8,212 bases of DNA, taken from contig JBBIVP010000032.1 in assembly GCA_037439705.1 (NCBI GenBank), positions 1 through 8,212 on the forward strand. The letters are read 5' to 3'. Shown here in pieces: positions 6,345 through 8,212 of this stretch. The notes under the pieces are model-generated. The model was not told where the DNA came from, did no database searches, and saw only the letters and a program-made list of their open reading frames with translations. Within the stretch, counting starts at the first letter, position 1. Each line of letters begins with the position of its first letter. The stretch is from JBBIVP01 sp037439705 [NCBI: bacterium]. Lineage in GTDB: Bacteria; JBBIVP01. Made by a program: the position numbers and the translations under genes.

Positions 6345-7226
6345 TTAAAAGAATATTCTCTTTCTTTTCTTTAATCCCTGATTTATCATCTCCTGAATTA
6401 CCTTCTGAACATGGTCTGCGAGCCTTCTCATCAGTTCAGGGTCTTCTGCCGAGCCAGGAGGATGTTTTTTATAAAACTCTATTGGTTTTCCGTAGTATAT
6501 GTAATACCTTGAAGGAAGTGGAATTAATCCGAGGAGACCGAGCCAGGGGAATGTAGGCGTGACAGGAATGTATGGAAATCCGAGAAGTCTTCCCAGCCAT
6601 CTTATTTTTCCTATCTGGGGAAATTGTTCTTCTGCTCCTATAACTGCAACAGGAATAATTGGTGCCTGATATTTTATGGAAAGTTCAACAAATCCCACAT
6701 TGAAACGAACAAGTTTATATCTTTGAGAAAATGGTTTACCTATACCTTTTGTCCCCTCCGGAAATACTCCAACGAGCTCATCAGCCTTAAGAAGTTCTTC
6801 CATGTTCTCCCTTGAACCTATTACAGAACCGCCTCTGTAAATAAAAAGATTGATATATGGAAGAGAAGCCGCAAAGTGGTCCACTATTCCCCTTGCTATT
6901 CTTGGAGGATTTGCATGTTTCATCACATCAATGGCAATCATTATGAAATCAATCGGAATCATCCCGCTGTGATTGGCAACAAGCATTGCTCTTCCTTTCT
7001 TCGGAATGTTTTTATGACCCTCGCTTTTTACCCTGAACCAGTATGTGTAGAGAAGGTTGAAAAAGAGGTAATAGGCTAAAGCGCTTTCAGGTTCAAAGCC
7101 GAATTTATCATACCCAAATCCCTCATCTTTCACTTGGGTTTTCAGAGAAAGCAGACGCTCTATCTCTTCCTTTGTAAGAATTTTTTCACCTATCTTCCTA
7201 ACCAGATTTCTCTGTCTCTCATTCAT
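6345..7226 (-). CDS. PlsC-like lysophospholipid acyltransferase family protein
   Basis: A 293-residue acyltransferase of the glycerolipid (LPLAT/PlsC-like) superfamily, expected to transfer an acyl chain to a lysophospholipid or similar acceptor at the inner face of the membrane. Visible blocks are VANHSGMIPID (83-93), RGGSVIGSREN (131-141), VFPEGTKG (154-161) and IIPVAVIGAEE (200-210). The catalytic His86 is followed by Asp93 six residues later (H-x6-D rather than H-x4-D). I have seen this NHSG..P.D form in a branch of the superfamily distant from classical PlsC, so it does not imply inactivity. A hydrophobic stretch (about 50-64, YYLFFNLLYTYWF) may sit in the membrane interface, and the C-terminus is basic (KKRKR). 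The ATG at 7226 has AAAGGA (complement of 7233-7238) 6 nt upstream and a near-consensus promoter before that. It is the first gene of a two-gene unit with the SDR. Confidence 0.9.
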   Translation of the reverse strand: MNERQRNLVRKIGEKILTKEEIERLLSLKTQVKDEGFGYDKFGFEPESALAYYLFFNLLYTYWFRVKSEGHKNIPKKGRAMLVANHSGMIPIDFIMIAIDVMKHANPPRIARGIVDHFAASLPYINLFIYRGGSVIGSRENMEELLKADELVGVFPEGTKGIGKPFSQRYKLVRFNVGFVELSIKYQAPIIPVAVIGAEEQFPQIGKIRWLGRLLGFPYIPVTPTFPWLGLLGLIPLPSRYYIYYGKPIEFYKKHPPGSAEDPELMRRLADHVQKVIQEMINQGLKKRKRIFF

Positions 7227-7232
7227 CTCTTT

Positions 7233-7238
7233 TCCTTT
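7233..7238 (-). promoter_or_regulatory. Ribosome binding site of the acyltransferase gene
   Basis: AAAGGA on the minus strand ends 6 nt before the ATG (first base at 7226). It is the clearest Shine-Dalgarno in the window, fixes this start, and falls within the roughly 14-nt leader predicted from the promoter upstream. Confidence 0.7.
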
Positions 7239-7246
7239 ATAATTTT

Positions 7247-7275
7247 ATTTTAAATCACTCTTCCAAAAATGTCAA
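7247..7275 (-). promoter_or_regulatory. Near-consensus sigma-70 promoter for the acyltransferase-SDR operon
   Basis: Reading the minus strand, a perfect -35 TTGACA (complement of 7275-7270) is followed by exactly 17 bp and a -10 TAAAAT (complement of 7252-7247), one mismatch from TATAAT. Transcription would start near 7240, giving a leader of about 14 nt that contains the AAAGGA ribosome site. The two genes can therefore be expressed independently of lon, and probably strongly. Confidence 0.8.
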
Positions 7276-7292
7276 TACATAACATCGCATTC

Positions 7293-7318
7293 AAAAAAAC
7301 CCCATTCCAAACCCCTCC
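7293..7318 (-). other. G-rich tract followed by seven T after lon (possible G-quadruplex or terminator-like element)
   Basis: Starting 15 nt after the lon stop, the minus strand carries GG, GGGG, GG and GGGG separated by A, TTT and AAT (7318 down to 7300), then seven T (7299-7293). Four G-runs with short loops fit a two-layer G-quadruplex. I found no ordinary G-C hairpin before the T run. A 7-bp inverted repeat, CATCGCA (7283-7289) and TGCGATG (7338-7344), encloses the element. Any role in ending lon transcription is inference. Confidence 0.35.
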
Positions 7319-7333
7319 ACTTCATCTAATTAT

Positions 7334-8212
7334 TTATTGCGATGCGGAAGGAGAAGTCTCTACTAACTCCTCTTTTTTCTCAAATTGTAGTTCCTGGGAT
7401 ACTTTTCCTCTTCCTTTCCATATCTCGTCCGGAGATGCGTTGAGGGAAAATTCAAGGACTTCATCCATATGGCTCACAAGCTTTATCTCCAATGGCTCAA
7501 TGATTTTTTTCTCTATCTCAGAAAGTTCTTTTTCGTTTTCAATCGGTATTATAACCTTTTTTGTACCACCCCGAAGGGCAGCGAGAAGTTTTTCCTTTAA
7601 ACCTCCCACTGGCAAAACCCTTCCCCTCAAAGTTATTTCGCCTGTCATTGCCACATCGTGTCTTACAGGTATCTTTGTAAGAGCAGAAGCAAGAGCAACT
7701 GCCATAGTAATTCCAGCAGAAGGACCATCTTTTGGAATTGCTCCCTCAGGAAGGTGAATGTGAATATCAAATTTTGAATGAAAATCTTCCTCAATGCCGA
7801 GTTCCTTTGCCCTTGACCTTATGTAGGTCACTCCTGCCTGTGCTGATTCCCGCATAACCTCACCGAGTTTCCCTGTGAGTATGAGATTTCCCTTGCCGGG
7901 AACAACTGAAACCTCTGCCACAAGAATTTCTCCGCCACTTTCCGTCCAGGCAAGTCCATTTGCAATTCCAACTTTATCAACCTCCTCGGGTCTGCTGTGT
8001 CTGAACTTCGGAACCCCGAGATATTTCTCAACAGAATTTTCTCTTATGACTATATGCTTTTTAATCCCTTTCTCAACCTTCTCCTTCGCAACCTTCCTTA
8101 ATATGTTTCCTATCTCCCTTTCAAGATTCCTGACGCCGGATTCTTTGGTGTATTCCCTTATGATTTTCAGGATTGCAGAATGAGTAAAACTAATCTCCTC
8201 CTTACTCAAACC
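7334..8212 (-). CDS. lon: ATP-dependent Lon protease, C-terminal fragment
   Basis: The frame is open to the window edge, so this is the last 292 residues of Lon, a cytoplasmic AAA+ protease that degrades misfolded and regulatory proteins; the N-terminal and ATPase core lie outside. Numbered from the Leu (TTG) at 8209, the fragment begins in the AAA+ lid helices ([20 protein letters not shown], 20-39) and continues into the protease domain. The catalytic Ser164 is in PKDGPSAG and Lys205 in [10 protein letters not shown]; the neighbouring [15 protein letters not shown] (189-203) is also conserved. This is the LonA type. After the usual Lon end (VLEFSL, about residue 256) there is an extra 35-residue charged tail ending SPSASQ with no recognised domain. 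The TTG at 8209 is not a start, since a coding Gly precedes it and homology continues. lon is upstream of, and in the same direction as, the acyltransferase gene, 107 bp away. Confidence 0.97.
   Translation of the reverse strand, partial: GLSKEEISFTHSAILKIIREYTKESGVRNLEREIGNILRKVAKEKVEKGIKKHIVIRENSVEKYLGVPKFRHSRPEEVDKVGIANGLAWTESGGEILVAEVSVVPGKGNLILTGKLGEVMRESAQAGVTYIRSRAKELGIEEDFHSKFDIHIHLPEGAIPKDGPSAGITMAVALASALTKIPVRHDVAMTGEITLRGRVLPVGGLKEKLLAALRGGTKKVIIPIENEKELSEIEKKIIEPLEIKLVSHMDEVLEFSLNASPDEIWKGRGKVSQELQFEKKEELVETSPSASQ

Noticed and set aside
6717-6824. Loss of acyltransferase activity because the motif is H-x6-D
   Set aside because: The flanking blocks, including PEGT, are all intact, and I have seen NHSG..P.D in other members of the superfamily.
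7269-7757. Plus-strand 162-codon open frame opposite the lon end
   Set aside because: It is antisense to conserved lon coding sequence, is low-complexity in Ser/Phe, and resembles no family.

Overview
The window reads as chromosomal DNA of a diderm (Gram-negative-type) bacterium. The main evidence is a phospholipid-transport MlaE/MlaF/MlaD set, which works between inner and outer membranes. By eye the DNA is moderately AT-rich. Arginine is written almost only as AGA/AGG, and ATA (Ile) and GGA (Gly) are frequent, a usage common in thermophilic and other low-GC lineages. I cannot name the taxon. No rRNA, tRNA, CRISPR array, phage gene or insertion sequence is visible.

Left block, plus strand (2-2861): the 3' end of a transglutaminase-like (papain-fold) gene, an ABC ATPase and a large membrane protein of the ABC-2 permease type. 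The three form one translationally coupled operon (ATGA and GTGA start/stop overlaps). ATPase and permease should make one ABC transporter; its substrate and the role of the transglutaminase-like protein are unknown.

Middle block, plus strand (2999-5363): after a 137-bp gap with an extended -10 promoter, mlaE, mlaF and mlaD follow at 2-nt and overlapping junctions. Together they would form an inner-membrane MCE lipid transporter: MlaE is the permease, MlaF the ATPase, and MlaD the membrane-anchored periplasmic substrate-binding ring subunit. mlaA, mlaB and mlaC are absent from the window. The promoter lies so close to the mlaE ATG that the mRNA may be leaderless.

Right block, minus strand (8212 down to 5366): the C-terminal end of Lon protease, then a 107-bp gap, then a PlsC-like acyltransferase and an atypical extended SDR (NAD-dependent epimerase/dehydratase fold) separated by 1 nt. 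The gap holds a G-rich/T-rich element and a near-consensus sigma-70 promoter. The acyltransferase points to glycerolipid acylation. The SDR appears to lack the catalytic Tyr and Lys.

mlaD and the SDR gene converge with 2 nt between their stop codons. An imperfect inverted repeat across both ends could terminate transcription from both sides. The gene families are all known and I see no convincing new system. The most interesting points are the possible leaderless mlaE start, the embedded bidirectional terminator, the degenerate SDR active site, and the G-rich element after lon.
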